Positions 34,212 to 41,963 of a DNA stretch of 64,000 nt are shown piece by piece; position 1 is the first letter of the stretch; each line of letters begins with the position of its first letter. Source of the stretch: Yoonia sp. BS5-3 (GTDB taxonomy: Bacteria; Pseudomonadota; Alphaproteobacteria; Rhodobacterales; Rhodobacteraceae); NCBI RefSeq assembly GCF_038069655.2, contig NZ_CP150951.2, positions 1,116,001 to 1,180,000 of the forward strand, in the 5' to 3' direction. The notes beneath the pieces are model-generated. The model searched no databases and had not been told where the DNA came from. It saw only the letters and a program-made list of their open reading frames with translations. A program made the position numbers and the translations under genes.

Positions 34212-34691
34212 TTAGGCGGGTTGCAACACAAAATCCGCGTTCAGCGTCGTATCGCGGGGGCTGTTCAAGAGCGGGCGCAAAAACACTGTTTCGAATTCCG
34301 GGCTGTCATAAGCCAGATGCGCATGTGCTTGACCAAAGGCGGCCACGATTTGCGGCATCTCAAGCCGGTATTCGCCATTTGCGTCGGTCAGTGTTGCACC
34401 GTGGCTGTGGGCATCGCGTTCATGCCCTTCGGTCGTGTGCGCCCAGACCTGGATGCGCTGTCCCGGCAATGGCGCACCGTCGCCCGCACGGCGCACCGTG
34501 CCGGTCATCCAGAAACCGCCGCCGCCGATCCTTTCAACCACCGGCGCGCCGGGCCGGTAGTTATTCGCACCGCCCCGCATTGTTTGGGTCGGTGCAAGAC
34601 CCGCTGCCTGCGCGGGCGTCAGAAGCCCGGTGGACAGCGCTGCACCAGAGGCTGCGATCATGGTACGGCGGGTAATCAGGGAATTCGGCAT
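34212..34691 (-). CDS. Tat-exported intradiol-dioxygenase-like protein
   Basis: A 159-residue protein with a twin-arginine signal (ITRRTMIAASGAALSTGLL, about residues 6-24), hence exported folded. The mature part has a beta-sandwich dioxygenase-like pattern: GTVRRAGDGAPLPGQRIQVW, TDANGEYRLEMPQ and an HxH (QAHAHLAY). In true intradiol dioxygenases two Tyr plus this HxH bind iron; I do not see the Tyr in the expected places (the QxxxxGxY and PGxYP regions), so catechol cleavage is doubtful. A cofactor-binding or redox partner of the adjacent membrane protein is more likely. Confidence 0.7.
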   Translation of the reverse strand: MPNSLITRRTMIAASGAALSTGLLTPAQAAGLAPTQTMRGGANNYRPGAPVVERIGGGGFWMTGTVRRAGDGAPLPGQRIQVWAHTTEGHERDAHSHGATLTDANGEYRLEMPQIVAAFGQAHAHLAYDSPEFETVFLRPLLNSPRDTTLNADFVLQPA

Positions 34692-34800
34692 GTGACATCT
34701 CCGTGGTAGAGGCTGACTTTCCCCTTATTTAGCACATCGCCCAAAGATTCCGAGTCCGCCGCACCCCCCACCTGCCTCAATCATTTGTGAGGAAGCGATC

Positions 34801-35679
34801 TTACGGCCGCTTCCCGCCGGTTTTTTGCATACGCGCATGGCGCAGCGCCCGGATGTCATCGGTATGAACAGCCGGGGCAGGGGTGGTTTGCGCTTTGCGC
34901 TGGCCTGAGGATTTTCCTGCGTAATGTTCCCATGTCAGCACAGCGGTTGCGAAATACCAACTTGAGGCCCAGGCCATGATCAGTGTGCCCCGCAGAGCGG
35001 TCCAGGGGGCCAGATCGGTCTGGAATGGAAGCGCTTCGCCTTCTTTCAGGGCGATAACCAAGGCAGCCATGAGGCCAAGCAGTGTCCAGATTTCACCAAA
35101 GAATGAGAACATGTGCCCGCTGAACATCCATATCGCCATGATGATGCTAAGCCCGATAATGCCGCGCCCAAAGCCAAAGAAGGCCCTATAGTCCCAGCCG
35201 CCTGGGCCCGTGGATGCCGCAGCCGCAGCAAGCGGCACAGCAAAGGCGGCAGAGGTCAACGCAACAGGTGCCAAAAAGCCCATCAAGATCGCGCTACGGT
35301 AGGGCGATGTCCCAAAGACACCAGCAAATAGCGCCAATGGATCAATAGGCATGCCCGCCGCTGTCGCAGCCCAGACAATGCCGGTCATGACGGCGTTCAC
35401 CAATACACCAACGATCAGAAAGATGACGCTGAAGTAAAGACAGACGGTCAACAAGGTGCCGCCGCTGATCGGCTGCGTATAGCCACGCGCGAAAAGCGCA
35501 CAGCGCAGCCCCATGAGGCTAAGCCAGACACTGATCATGCCAGGCACCAGCCAGCCCACGAAGGGGAAGATGCTAAAGATTGAAAGGACCACCGCGCCGA
35601 TCCCCAAAAAGGGAAGTAAAATCAAGTAACGCCAGAAGGTGGATAATGAAAGTGGAAGTGCTTTGATAAATATAAACAT
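34801..35679 (-). CDS. hypothetical multi-spanning membrane protein
   Basis: A 292-residue protein with about seven membrane segments (first segments in residues 15-60; a Gly/Ala-rich one near 130-150; last near 235-250) and a charged C-terminal tail. No transporter or enzyme motif was recognised. The first codons are AT-rich and the upstream region to 35755 is also AT-rich, which is where its promoter must lie. Function unknown. Confidence 0.65.
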   Translation of the reverse strand: MFIFIKALPLSLSTFWRYLILLPFLGIGAVVLSIFSIFPFVGWLVPGMISVWLSLMGLRCALFARGYTQPISGGTLLTVCLYFSVIFLIVGVLVNAVMTGIVWAATAAGMPIDPLALFAGVFGTSPYRSAILMGFLAPVALTSAAFAVPLAAAAASTGPGGWDYRAFFGFGRGIIGLSIIMAIWMFSGHMFSFFGEIWTLLGLMAALVIALKEGEALPFQTDLAPWTALRGTLIMAWASSWYFATAVLTWEHYAGKSSGQRKAQTTPAPAVHTDDIRALRHARMQKTGGKRP

Positions 35680-35754
35680 GTTATATAGGTAAGTATTACT
35701 GACTTAAATTCAAGACCCGCGTCTGAACGTTCATCAACCTTTACCACAAACGAA

Positions 35755-35784
35755 AACGGGCGCTGACCCGCGTCAGCGCCCGTT
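35755..35784 (-). terminator. intrinsic terminator of the RutR-controlled operon
   Basis: A perfect 13-bp stem (AACGGGCGCTGAC / GTCAGCGCCCGTT) with a 4-base loop lies 21 bp beyond the stop of the substrate-binding gene. On the minus strand it is followed by TTTTCGTTTG. It is the strongest intrinsic terminator in the window and marks the 3' end of the nine-gene operon. Confidence 0.85.
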
Positions 35785-35805
35785 CTTGGGTCTATAGAAC
35801 CTGTT

Positions 35806-36798
35806 TTAGTTCAGCGCTTGATCCGTGATCACGCTGGTCCACGCGCCTTCGGGCTGCGCTGTAATCACCGGATCAGACCCGCCCGCCAGCAGCGTATCAA
35901 CGGTGCGCTGGAAATCAGCTTCGGCCAGTGAACCGTCAGATCCTGCCGTCAGTTTAGCAATCTCGCCCATCATGCGGATCTGTGCGGCCTCGGACTGGGC
36001 GCCAGTTTCATCATATTCAATGATGATCCCTGCGGCCTCTTCTGGGTTTTCCTCGGCCCATTTCCAGCCTTCCATCGACGCGCGCACAAAGCGAACCATC
36101 TTGTCGACGAACACCGGATCTTCCAGGTTTTCCTCAAGCGCATAGATGCCGTCTTCCAATGTCGCAACACCCTGGTCTTCGTATTTAAAGGTGATCAGCT
36201 CGTCCTCAGAGACACCTGCATCCAGTACCTGACCATATTCATTGTAAGTCATGGTTGAGATGCAATCAGCCTGGCGCTGCAACAGCGGGTCGACGTTGAA
36301 GCCCTGTTTCAGAACAGTCACGCCCTCTTCCCCGCCATCCGTTGGAATGCCCACCTGGCTCATCCACGACAGGAACGGATATTCATTGCCGAAGAACCAA
36401 ACGCCGATGGTCTTGCCGCGGAAATCCTCGACAGTCTCAATCCCGGTGTCTTTCCAGCAGGTCAGCATCAGACCAGAGGTCTTGAACGGCTGGGCGATAT
36501 TGACCACAGGCAGACCCTTTTCGCGGGCGGCCAATGCCGAAGGCATCCAGTTCAGCATCACATCCGCACCACCACCGGCAAGCACTTGGGGCGGGGCAAT
36601 ATCAGGGCCACCGGGCAGGATGGTGACGTTCAGCCCTTCTGCCTCATAGAACCCTTGATCCAGCGCTACATAGTAGCCCGCGAACTGGGCTTGCGTGACC
36701 CATTGCAGCTGCAGTGTCACATCATTGGCATGGCCATCGGCTTGCGCCATCCCACCCAAACCGGTGGCAAGTGCCGCCGCTAACATTAACTTTTTCAT
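35806..36798 (-). CDS. ABC transporter substrate-binding protein, NMT1/THI5-like
   Basis: A 330-residue periplasmic protein with signal peptide MKKLMLAAALATGLGGMAQA. NMT1/THI5-like features: VTLQLQWVTQAQFAGYYVALDQGFYEAEGLNVTILPGG, then DFRGKTIGVWFFGNEYPFLSWM. Relatives bind pyrimidine-like or related nitrogenous ligands. Its operon encodes dihydropyrimidinase and an N-carbamoyl amide hydrolase and is preceded by a RutR box, so a pyrimidine, dihydropyrimidine or hydantoin ligand is inferred. It is the last gene before the terminator. Confidence 0.87.
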   Translation of the reverse strand: MKKLMLAAALATGLGGMAQADGHANDVTLQLQWVTQAQFAGYYVALDQGFYEAEGLNVTILPGGPDIAPPQVLAGGGADVMLNWMPSALAAREKGLPVVNIAQPFKTSGLMLTCWKDTGIETVEDFRGKTIGVWFFGNEYPFLSWMSQVGIPTDGGEEGVTVLKQGFNVDPLLQRQADCISTMTYNEYGQVLDAGVSEDELITFKYEDQGVATLEDGIYALEENLEDPVFVDKMVRFVRASMEGWKWAEENPEEAAGIIIEYDETGAQSEAAQIRMMGEIAKLTAGSDGSLAEADFQRTVDTLLAGGSDPVITAQPEGAWTSVITDQALN

Positions 36799-36842
36799 TT
36801 TTGACCTCCAAGTCAGTTACACCCTCGTCCCGGGGCTTTTGG

Positions 36843-37694
36843 TTATTTGCGTTGCGATGGGTGCCAAAAGGTCACCCGCCCCTCAATCCATGCCATCAAT
36901 CCGTAGAATGCACTGCCAGCCAGTGCGGCGACGACAATCTCGGCCCAGACCATATCAAGCGCAAGCTGCCCGACGCTGGTCGATATCCGAAAGCCCATGC
37001 CCACAGTGGGAGAGCCGAAAAATTCAGCAACAATCGCCCCGATCAGCGCCAAAGTTGTCGCGATCTTAAGTCCATTGAAAATGAATGGCATCGCGGCGGG
37101 CAGGCGCAGTTTGAACAGCGTTGGCCAATAGCCCGCCCCATAGGTGCGCATCAGGTCCCGTTGCATTGCAGTCGTGTCCCGTAGCCCGGCCACGGTGTTC
37201 ACCAGGATCGGGAAAAACACCATCACAGCGACAACGGCCGCCTTGGATTCCCAATCACTGCCGAGCCATTTCACGAAAATTGGTGCGGTACCTACGATAG
37301 GCAACGCGGCCATAAATCCGCCAACGGGCAGAATGCCGCGGGTTAAAAAGTCAGACCTGTCCGCGATGATCGCCACGACAAAGGCCGCAAAGGCCCCGAT
37401 GACGTAGCCGGTCATCGCCCCCTTGATGATGGTCTGTTCAAAATCCACCCAGAGCGTTGGCAGCTCTCGCGCGAACCGGCTGGCAATGGCCGTGGGCGCG
37501 GGCAGGATGATGGGGCTGATCTCAAGCAAGCGCACCAGCAATTCCCACATGATCAGCAGGGTCAGACCAAAGATCGCAGGGACCAATAGCTGCACTGCGC
37601 GGGTTTTTGCAGCCGGGCTGGCCGCAAGCCGGGCGTTGATGAACCACCCCGTTCCCCAAACGGCCAATGCGCTGATGATCGCTGTTCCGGTCAT
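36843..37694 (-). CDS. ABC transporter permease (nitrate/taurine/pyrimidine type)
   Basis: A 283-residue BPD_transp_1 permease with about six membrane segments. The coupling loop is RTYGAGYWPTLFKLRLPAAMPFIFNGLKIA. The ATG at 37694 overlaps the stop of the other permease (ATGA). With its neighbour it forms a heterodimeric channel of the SsuC/TauC/ThiX type. Confidence 0.88.
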   Translation of the reverse strand: MTGTAIISALAVWGTGWFINARLAASPAAKTRAVQLLVPAIFGLTLLIMWELLVRLLEISPIILPAPTAIASRFARELPTLWVDFEQTIIKGAMTGYVIGAFAAFVVAIIADRSDFLTRGILPVGGFMAALPIVGTAPIFVKWLGSDWESKAAVVAVMVFFPILVNTVAGLRDTTAMQRDLMRTYGAGYWPTLFKLRLPAAMPFIFNGLKIATTLALIGAIVAEFFGSPTVGMGFRISTSVGQLALDMVWAEIVVAALAGSAFYGLMAWIEGRVTFWHPSQRK

Positions 37695-38611
37695 GCGGCT
37701 TGCATCCCCATCCGGCGGAGCGTTAGCCGCTCCAACAAGCTGAACAATCCGACCAAAGCCGCCGCCGTGATGGCTGCGGCAAACAAGGCCGCCCAGGTCA
37801 CCATCGGCTGCCCATATTGATCCCCGACCAACATCCGCGCACCAAAGCCCGCACGGGCACCTGTTGGCAGCTCAGCCACAATCGCCCCAACAAGCGAGGC
37901 GGATATCCCGATCTTCAACGAAGCAAACAGATAAGGGACCGAAGCAGGCAAACGCAGCTTCCAAAACCCCTGCGCCGCACTGGCGTGATAGGTGCGCAGC
38001 AGGTCCAACTGCATCCCATCAGGACTACGTAGCCCTTTGACCATGCCGACAACTACGGGAAAGAAGCTCAGATAAGCGCTGATAATCGCCTTGGGCAGCA
38101 GGCCTTGGATGCCGATGGACCCGAGCATCACGATGATCATCGGGGCGAGCGCCAGAATAGGGATGGTCTGGCTGGCAATGGCCCAAGGCATCACACTCAT
38201 ATCCATGGCGCGATTATAGACAATGCCCACAGCTAACAGGATGCCTAGCGACGTCCCAATCGCAAAACCCAGTAGTGTTGCCGAAAGCGTCACCCAGCCA
38301 TGATAGACCAGTGACCGGCGCGATGTGACGTTCTGCAAGACAATCGTCTTCCACATCTCAGCGCCGACTTGATGGGGCGACGGCAGGCGGGGGCGCTCCA
38401 ACGTATAGGTCATGCCAAACAGATGGGTATTGCGCAGGGCGAGTCCGATACCCGACATCTCTTGCCGCGCGGCGGGCGTGTCGGGGCTGACGGTGATGTC
38501 CTGACGCTGGGCCAAATCTGCGGTCAGATGCATGTTCATTGGCACCACAGCGACGATCCAGGACACAAGGATCGCACCGACCACTGTCAGGACAGGCAGC
38601 ACAGACTTCAT
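37691..38611 (-). CDS. ABC transporter permease (nitrate/taurine/pyrimidine type)
   Basis: About 306 residues. The ATG at 38611 forms an ATGA overlap with the GNAT stop and gives MKSVLPVLTVVGAILVSWIV; a GTG at 38620 would add three residues. It has a long periplasmic loop after the first segment (residues about 25-90), then five membrane segments and the coupling loop RTYHASAAQGFWKLRLPASVPYLFASLKIG. Together with the permease at 36843 it forms the importer channel. Confidence 0.86.
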   Translation of the reverse strand: MKSVLPVLTVVGAILVSWIVAVVPMNMHLTADLAQRQDITVSPDTPAARQEMSGIGLALRNTHLFGMTYTLERPRLPSPHQVGAEMWKTIVLQNVTSRRSLVYHGWVTLSATLLGFAIGTSLGILLAVGIVYNRAMDMSVMPWAIASQTIPILALAPMIIVMLGSIGIQGLLPKAIISAYLSFFPVVVGMVKGLRSPDGMQLDLLRTYHASAAQGFWKLRLPASVPYLFASLKIGISASLVGAIVAELPTGARAGFGARMLVGDQYGQPMVTWAALFAAAITAAALVGLFSLLERLTLRRMGMQAA

Positions 38612-39039
38612 GCGCGCCACTCCATCTTGATTTCAACGACACCATCTTCGCCGCACCAAGGCTCACCCACTTGTTGAAACCCTTCGCGAGCGTAAAACGC
38701 ATGCGCGCGCTTATTTGGCAAATGTGTATGTAGCTGAAGGCGTGGGCGGCCCTGCTTGGCCTGCGTGAGCAATCGGGCGCCAAGCCCGGCGCCAGGTTGG
38801 CCCACATAAAACCCCCATATGTGGTTTTCTTCTGGATCGAGCGATAGATACCCCAGGACTGGGTCGCCAATCACGTAAGCCTCGCGGGTTGGCAAACCCT
38901 CGGTCAGCAGCGTTTCAAGATCCGCGCGCGTTATGCTGCGCGGCATCCATGTGGTGTTGTCAATCCAAGCATCCACGATCCCTGCACAAGCCGGACCGTC
39001 TTGCGCTGTTGCCCGGCGAATTGGGGCCACGTTAATCAT
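38608..39039 (-). CDS. GNAT-family N-acetyltransferase
   Basis: A 143-residue acetyltransferase. The ATG at 39039 overlaps the ATPase gene by 8 bp and gives MINVAPIRRATAQDGPACAGIV. Acetyl-CoA motif: FYVGQPGAGLGARLLTQAKQ, then NKRAHAFYAREGFQQVG, the usual GNAT C-terminal strand pattern. Placing a GNAT between ATPase and permease genes repeats the layout of the dipeptide operon at 26588. The substrate is unknown; amino or carbamoyl breakdown products are possible. Confidence 0.83.
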   Translation of the reverse strand: MINVAPIRRATAQDGPACAGIVDAWIDNTTWMPRSITRADLETLLTEGLPTREAYVIGDPVLGYLSLDPEENHIWGFYVGQPGAGLGARLLTQAKQGRPRLQLHTHLPNKRAHAFYAREGFQQVGEPWCGEDGVVEIKMEWRA

Positions 39040-39805
39040 CCACATGCCCCGCGCGCAGCCCGTCGCGGACGCGGTGTGCAATCTCAATGAATTCCTTGCT
39101 GTCCCGAATATCCAGCGGACGCTCTTTGGGCAGTGGGCTGTCGATCACATCCGTGATGCGGCCCGGGCGCGGGGACATGACGACAATCTTGGTCGAGAGA
39201 TAAACAGCCTCGGGGATAGAGTGGGTCACAAAGCCGATGGTCTTTTCGGTGCGCGCCCAAAGCTGCAACAACTGCTCATTCAAGTGATCGCGGACGATCT
39301 CATCAAGCGCACCAAAGGGTTCATCCATCAGCAGGATATCCGCGTCAAAGGCCAGAGCACGCGCTATCGAGGCCCGCTGCTGCATCCCCCCCGACAATTG
39401 CCAAGGAAATTTCTTCTCAAACCCGGCCAAATCGACCAGCTCCAGGACGCGCTTAACCCGTTCAGCCTGATCGCCCTTTGCAAAGCCCATGATTTCAAGT
39501 GGCAGCCGGATATTGCCGCCAATCGTGCGCCATGGATACAGGCCAGCGGCCTGAAACACATAGCCATAAGCACGGGCGCGGCGGGCCTGATCAGGGGTCA
39601 TGCCATTCACGGTCAATTCGCCCCCAGTTGGCGTTTCCAGCCCAGCGATGCAGCGCAGGAACGTGGTCTTACCACAGCCTGAGGGGCCGATAAAACTGAC
39701 GAAGTCGCCTTTGTTAATATCCAAATTTACGCCTTTCAGCGCATGGACTGGCCCGTCATTCGTTTCGAATGTAAGATCGACGTTGGTTGCAATTACCACA
39801 TTCAT
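39032..39805 (-). CDS. ABC transporter ATP-binding protein (SsuB/TauB/ThiZ type)
   Basis: A 257-residue ATPase with Walker A GPSGCGKTT, signature LSGGMQQR, Walker B LLMDEPFGALD and switch H in VTHSIPEA. The ATG at 39805 (MNVVIATNVDLTFE) is preferred; an in-frame TTG at 39838, inside the upstream small gene, would add 11 residues. It powers the two permeases of the same operon. Confidence 0.9.
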   Translation of the reverse strand: MNVVIATNVDLTFETNDGPVHALKGVNLDINKGDFVSFIGPSGCGKTTFLRCIAGLETPTGGELTVNGMTPDQARRARAYGYVFQAAGLYPWRTIGGNIRLPLEIMGFAKGDQAERVKRVLELVDLAGFEKKFPWQLSGGMQQRASIARALAFDADILLMDEPFGALDEIVRDHLNEQLLQLWARTEKTIGFVTHSIPEAVYLSTKIVVMSPRPGRITDVIDSPLPKERPLDIRDSKEFIEIAHRVRDGLRAGHVDD

Positions 39806-39830
39806 GATTTGCGATTCAGCTTCGTAGTGT

Positions 39831-40178
39831 TCATTCAAGACAGCTCACATATGCAGTGGTAGATGCGCGGTCTGTAGCATCCCTAAATCGCGAAAATAGC
39901 ACTGTGATTTCGGAACGGTCCAAACCAGTCCATTCAACCAATTCGGCATACATTTTGTGCGGGTACCCAAGAAGGTTATTCATAGAATTATTGGCTAAGT
40001 GTAGATATTTACCTTGTCGATCCGTTGCGTGTTGTTGAAAAGTAGCACGCGCGTCATCACGCCACATTCCGATCAGTGTGTGAAACACCTTCTCTTGAAT
40101 AAATGGTCCTTCAATCGCTGCATTCACACACCTAGCAACCGAGTCCCATTCTTCCGAAGTTAATTGGAGACTTTTCAT
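39831..40178 (-). CDS. unrecognised 115-residue protein in the RutR operon
   Basis: A small soluble protein starting MKSLQLTSEEWDSVARCVNAAIEG and ending ASTTAYVSCLE. It looks all-alpha, with a central HLANNSMNNLLGYPHKMYAELVEWTGLDRSEITVLFSR region; the last part could be a helix-turn-helix-like pair, but this is weak. Base composition is clearly richer in A and T than hydA and the ATPase gene. The ATG overlaps the hydA stop (TGATG) and the stop is 25 bp before the ATPase ATG, so it is translated with the operon. No family was recognised. Confidence 0.65.
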   Translation of the reverse strand: MKSLQLTSEEWDSVARCVNAAIEGPFIQEKVFHTLIGMWRDDARATFQQHATDRQGKYLHLANNSMNNLLGYPHKMYAELVEWTGLDRSEITVLFSRFRDATDRASTTAYVSCLE

Positions 40179-41632
40179 CAAACGCCCGTCGCCGGAATAC
40201 CCGTCCGCTCAACCGGCCTAGGCGCCGTCAGTTCTTTCCATGTGCTCAGCGCCTTATTCGTGGGCGTATTCCCTTCGCGTTTCACGAAATCGCCGTGCCC
40301 TTCTTCAGTCCGCACCTCCCCGTCGTGGATCGCGACCTTGCCGCGTGTCAGGGTGAAGCGGGGCAGGCCTGTGACCTCCTTGCCTTCAAACACATTGTAG
40401 TCGATGGCCGATTGCTGGCTGTCCGCTGTGATCGTCTTGGATTTCTTCGGATCCCAGACCACCAGATCGGCATCCGCCCCGACCAGCACCGCACCCTTTT
40501 TCGGATAGCAGTTCAAAATCTTCGCGATATTCGTCGAGGTCACAGCGACGAATTCATTCATCGTCAGTCGCCCGGTCATCACGCCGTGGGTCCAGAGCAT
40601 CGGTAGCCGATCCTCTAGCCCGCCGGTCCCGTTCGGGATCTTGGTGAAATCGCCCACGCCATAGCGCTTTTGTTCGGTGCTGAACGCGCAGTGATCGGTC
40701 GCGACAACCGACAGCGTCCCGCTTTGCAGCCCGGCCCAGAGGCTATCCTGATGCTGCTTGTTCCGGAACGGAGGCGACATGACACGGCGGGCGGCGTGAT
40801 CCCAATCTTTGTTGAAATACTCGGATTCATCCAAGGTCAAATGCTGGATCAACGGCTCACCCCAGACGCGTTTACCCTGCATCTTGGCGCGGCGGATTGC
40901 TTCGTGCGCCTCTTCACAAGAGGTATGGACGACATACAAAGGCACGCCCGCCATATCGGCGATCATGATGGCGCGGTTGGTGGCTTCGCCCTCAACCTGG
41001 CTGGGGCGGGAATAGGCGTGGGCCTCGGGGCCGGTGTTACCCTCGGCCAGCAGTTTTGCTGAAAGCTCCGCCACCACATCGCCATTCTCGGCATGGACCA
41101 TCGCGATGCCGCCCAGTTCGGCCAGACGGTTAAAGCTGGAAAACAGCTCATCATCATTGACCATCAGCGCGCCTTTATAGGCGAGGAAGTGCTTGAACGT
41201 GTTGATCCCGCGCTCCTCGATCACGGTTTTCATGTCGTTGAACACCTGCTCGCCCCACCAGGTGACGGCCATGTGGAAAGAATAATCGCAATTGGCGCGG
41301 GTCGATTTGTTGTCCCAGCGTTTGATGGCATCCAGCAGGCTTTCGCCTTGGTTGGGAAGGCAGAAATCCACGACCATCGTGGTGCCACCAGCCAAGGCCG
41401 CACGGGTACCGCTTTCAAAATCATCGCTGGAATAAGTGCCCATAAAAGGCATTTCCAAATGCACATGGGGGTCGATGCCACCGGGCATGACATAGCAGCC
41501 CGTGGCGTCGAGCTGTTCGTCGCCTTTCAGGTCGGGGCCGATTTCGATGATCTTGCCGCCGTCGATCAGGACGTCCGCCTTATAGGTCAGATCGGCGGTG
41601 ACGATTGTGCCGTTTTTGATGACTTTGGTCAT
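40178..41632 (-). CDS. hydA: dihydropyrimidinase (D-hydantoinase)
   Basis: A 484-residue cyclic amidohydrolase that opens dihydrouracil/dihydrothymine or hydantoin rings to N-carbamoyl amino acids. Metal ligands: H57 and H59 (DPHVHLE), carboxylated K153 (FLAYKG), H180 (MVHAENGD), a later His in YVVHTSCEEA and catalytic Asp in VATDHCAF. Length and motifs match bacterial dihydropyrimidinase. Its product is the substrate for the M20 amidohydrolase encoded two genes upstream. It starts four bases after the stop of the small membrane-protein gene. Confidence 0.95.
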   Translation of the reverse strand: MTKVIKNGTIVTADLTYKADVLIDGGKIIEIGPDLKGDEQLDATGCYVMPGGIDPHVHLEMPFMGTYSSDDFESGTRAALAGGTTMVVDFCLPNQGESLLDAIKRWDNKSTRANCDYSFHMAVTWWGEQVFNDMKTVIEERGINTFKHFLAYKGALMVNDDELFSSFNRLAELGGIAMVHAENGDVVAELSAKLLAEGNTGPEAHAYSRPSQVEGEATNRAIMIADMAGVPLYVVHTSCEEAHEAIRRAKMQGKRVWGEPLIQHLTLDESEYFNKDWDHAARRVMSPPFRNKQHQDSLWAGLQSGTLSVVATDHCAFSTEQKRYGVGDFTKIPNGTGGLEDRLPMLWTHGVMTGRLTMNEFVAVTSTNIAKILNCYPKKGAVLVGADADLVVWDPKKSKTITADSQQSAIDYNVFEGKEVTGLPRFTLTRGKVAIHDGEVRTEEGHGDFVKREGNTPTNKALSTWKELTAPRPVERTGIPATGV

Positions 41633-41636
41633 GACT

Positions 41637-41963
41637 TCATTTGTCCTCTACTTTTCGGAAACCAGAAATGGCCCATAGCGACGCCAGTCCCAGTATGAAG
41701 GTTAATATCGGCGGCCCAAACATAAGCCGAAGCAAGCCCGAAACCCTTAGCCAGGTTCGTCTATTCATCTCAGTGACGAGTCGTTCTAGAGCCGCTTGTC
41801 TGGCCTGATCGGCCCCAGCGTCGCCCGTAACTTTTGCTGTTGGCGGTCCTTCTATAAGACGCATGATATCTTTAGAATTTAAATTGGCAGACATTGAGAC
41901 AGTTATCATCCAAATGACACTTAAGACGAGCCAAGTACGAAACAGTCCTCGCCGCCAATTCAC
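41637..41963 (-). CDS. small two-helix membrane protein in the RutR operon
   Basis: A 108-residue protein starting with GTG, whose first bases overlap the stop of the M20 gene (GTGA). One membrane segment lies near residues 8-26 (TWLVLSVIWMITVSMS) and another near 85-100 (ILTFILGLASLWAIS). Between them is a charged domain of about 55 residues with RQAALERLVTEMNRRTW. Its topology, with both ends on the same side, resembles small bacterial inner-membrane anchors of unknown role. No family was recognised. Confidence 0.65.
   Translation of the reverse strand: MNWRRGLFRTWLVLSVIWMITVSMSANLNSKDIMRLIEGPPTAKVTGDAGADQARQAALERLVTEMNRRTWLRVSGLLRLMFGPPILTFILGLASLWAISGFRKVEDK

Noticed and set aside
36799-36842. 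TTGACCTCCAAGTCA-like sequence considered as a second RutR box
   Set aside because: Only half of the box is kept and it lies inside the operon between permease and binding-protein genes.
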